Notes under the pieces: model-generated
What the model saw: the letters and a program-made list of their open reading frames with translations, nothing else
Told to the model about the DNA's origin: nothing
Databases searched by the model: none
Translations under genes and position numbers: made by a program
Source: Caulobacteraceae bacterium PMMR1
GTDB taxonomy: Bacteria; Pseudomonadota; Alphaproteobacteria; Caulobacterales; Caulobacteraceae
Direction of reading: 5' to 3'
DNA: 64,000 nucleotides
NCBI GenBank assembly: GCA_000733915.1
Contig: JPOM01000001.1
Coordinates: 1,178,001 to 1,242,000 of the forward strand
Shown here: positions 63,326 to 64,000 of the stretch, piece after piece
Numbering within the stretch: the first letter of the stretch is position 1
How the letters are laid out: each line of letters opens with the position of its first letter

Positions 63326-63873
63326 TTGGCGGCGGAGGACCCCGACCTCGAGCTCGTGCAGCGCGTCGGACGCGGCGATACGGCCGCGGCCCAGGCCCTT
63401 GTCGCGCGCAAGCTGCCCCGCATCCACGGGCTCGCCCGCCGGCTGCTGGGCGACGCCGCGGAGGCGGAGGACGTGGCCCAAGACGCCTTCCTGAGGGTCT
63501 GGAAGCAGGCCCCGAGCTGGCGGCCGGGCCAGGCGAAGTTCGACACCTGGCTGCACCGGGTGACGCTGAACCTCTGCTATGACCGCCTGCGTCGCCGCCG
63601 GGAGCTGCCCACGGAGCAACCGCCCGAGCAGGTGGACCCCGGGCCCCCCCGGACCGCGGCTTGCACGCCGGCGACGTCGGCCGCCGGGTGGAGACGGCCA
63701 TGGCGGCGCTGCCCTCGCGGCAGCGCGAGGCGGTCGTGCTCGTGCACTACCAGGAGCTGACCAACATCGCAGCGGCGGACCTGATGGGAATCAGCGTGGA
63801 AGCGCTTGAGAGCCTGTTGTCGCGAGGACGCCGCGCGCTGCGGGCGGCTCTGGCCGATGTGAAGGAGGCCTGA
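63326..63873 (+). CDS. ECF sigma factor (one-base frameshift)
   Basis: The first frame from TTG 63326 gives region 2: 'VQRVGRGDTAAAQALVARKL', 'AEAEDVAQDAFLRVWKQA', 'FDTWLHRVTLNLCYDRLRRR'. It then becomes nonsense after 'EQVDPGPP'. Region 4 lies in the next frame to 63873: 'ALPSRQREAVVLVHYQELTN', 'IAAADLMGISVEALESLLSR'. The frames join at the C7 run 63644-63650; one more C yields 'GPPPDRGLHAGDVG' and a normal ~183-residue sigma. It is a second ECF factor, distinct from EcfG, and is followed by a possible regulator gene. Confidence 0.8.
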
Positions 63874-63879
63874 AGCAGG

Positions 63880-64000
63880 ATGGCGGAGGATCAGGATCTG
63901 GAAGAGCTGAACGTGTGGCTCGGCGCCTGGCGGGTGGCGCCGCCCTCCGCGGCGCTGCGGGCGCGCATCCTGGCGGCGGCGCCTCGGGGGCGGCGGCTTG
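63880..64000 (+). CDS. Start of a probable anti-sigma or sigma-associated protein (cut by window edge)
   Basis: ATG 63880 follows the sigma stop by 6 bases, with a GAAGCAGG ribosome site. The 40 visible residues ('MAEDQDLEELNVWLGAWRVA', then 'PPSAALRARILAAAPRGRR') have the look of the cytosolic N-terminus of membrane anti-sigma-type proteins encoded after ECF genes. The frame runs off the window, so the identification rests on position and style only. Confidence 0.5.
   Translation, partial: MAEDQDLEELNVWLGAWRVAPPSAALRARILAAAPRGRRL

Noticed and set aside
1-64000. CRISPR arrays, prophage modules or replication origins
   Set aside because: No spaced direct repeats, no phage structural or integrase genes, and no origin-like DnaA-box cluster were seen.

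Overview
The window is high-GC chromosomal DNA from an alphaproteobacterium, most likely Caulobacteraceae (Phenylobacterium/Caulobacter type). The basis is a PhyR-NepR-EcfG general stress response module, a double cold-shock-domain protein, an hdaA-ppk-ppx block, a Caulobacter-style housekeeping promoter (TTGACG/GCTATAWC type) ahead of phoH, and many TTG or GTG starts coupled to the preceding stop. It is core housekeeping sequence with small scars; no prophage, CRISPR array or large island is visible.

Layout. 1-3.6 kb: the end of RNase D, tRNA-Glu, a cold-shock protein, DUF192, a thioesterase, tRNA-Pro, an AHSA1-type protein, then a rearrangement junction. 3.6-7.35 kb: sulfate assimilation (cysD, fused cysNC, cysQ). 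7.5-20 kb: accA, a lysozyme-inhibitor-like protein, bolA, a dicarboxylate symporter, a crotonase, 3-methyladenine glycosylase, a frameshifted AI-2E permease, a class A penicillin-binding protein, a sirtuin, rimO, a gamma carbonic anhydrase, and phoH behind a promoter-RNA-terminator leader. 20-21 kb: an IS256-family remnant between two broken lipoprotein genes, then tRNA-Gln and tRNA-Pro. 21.5-31.8 kb: sppA, an SMP-30 lactonase, ppx/ppk, hdaA, and the complete EF-P lysylation set (epmB, epmA, efp). 31.8-48.9 kb: a fatty-acid oxidation fusion protein, a TSUP permease, a frameshifted CNNM/CorC protein, aroB/aroK, a decayed membrane-protein gene, a DUF3089 protein, the ridA-ugpQ-FemAB operon, and tamA-tamB. 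48.9-57 kb: phenylalanine hydroxylase followed by the stress region. 57-64 kb: cobalamin adenosyltransferase, etfBA, glnE, an EF-hand protein, an ECF sigma gene with a frameshift, and the start of its partner.

The most informative part is 49.9-56.5 kb. Promoters matching the EcfG consensus (GGAAC, 16-17 bases, CGTT) lie ahead of phyR and ecfG, and close matches lie ahead of a disordered Gly/Gln-rich protein and a KGG-repeat protein. The anti-sigma gene nepR faces ecfG convergently instead of sharing its operon. A single reading frame fuses EgtB to EgtD, the two ergothioneine enzymes, beside the sigma gene. Together these describe a compact stress regulon: PhyR titrates NepR, EcfG is freed, and desiccation and redox protectants are made.

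Three otherwise normal genes (AI-2E permease, CNNM protein, ECF sigma) each lack exactly one base in a G/C run, and a fourth region (37.9-39.2 kb) has several such losses. This pattern fits consensus errors in the assembly at least as well as real pseudogenes, and should be kept in mind when reading the fusion and junction calls.
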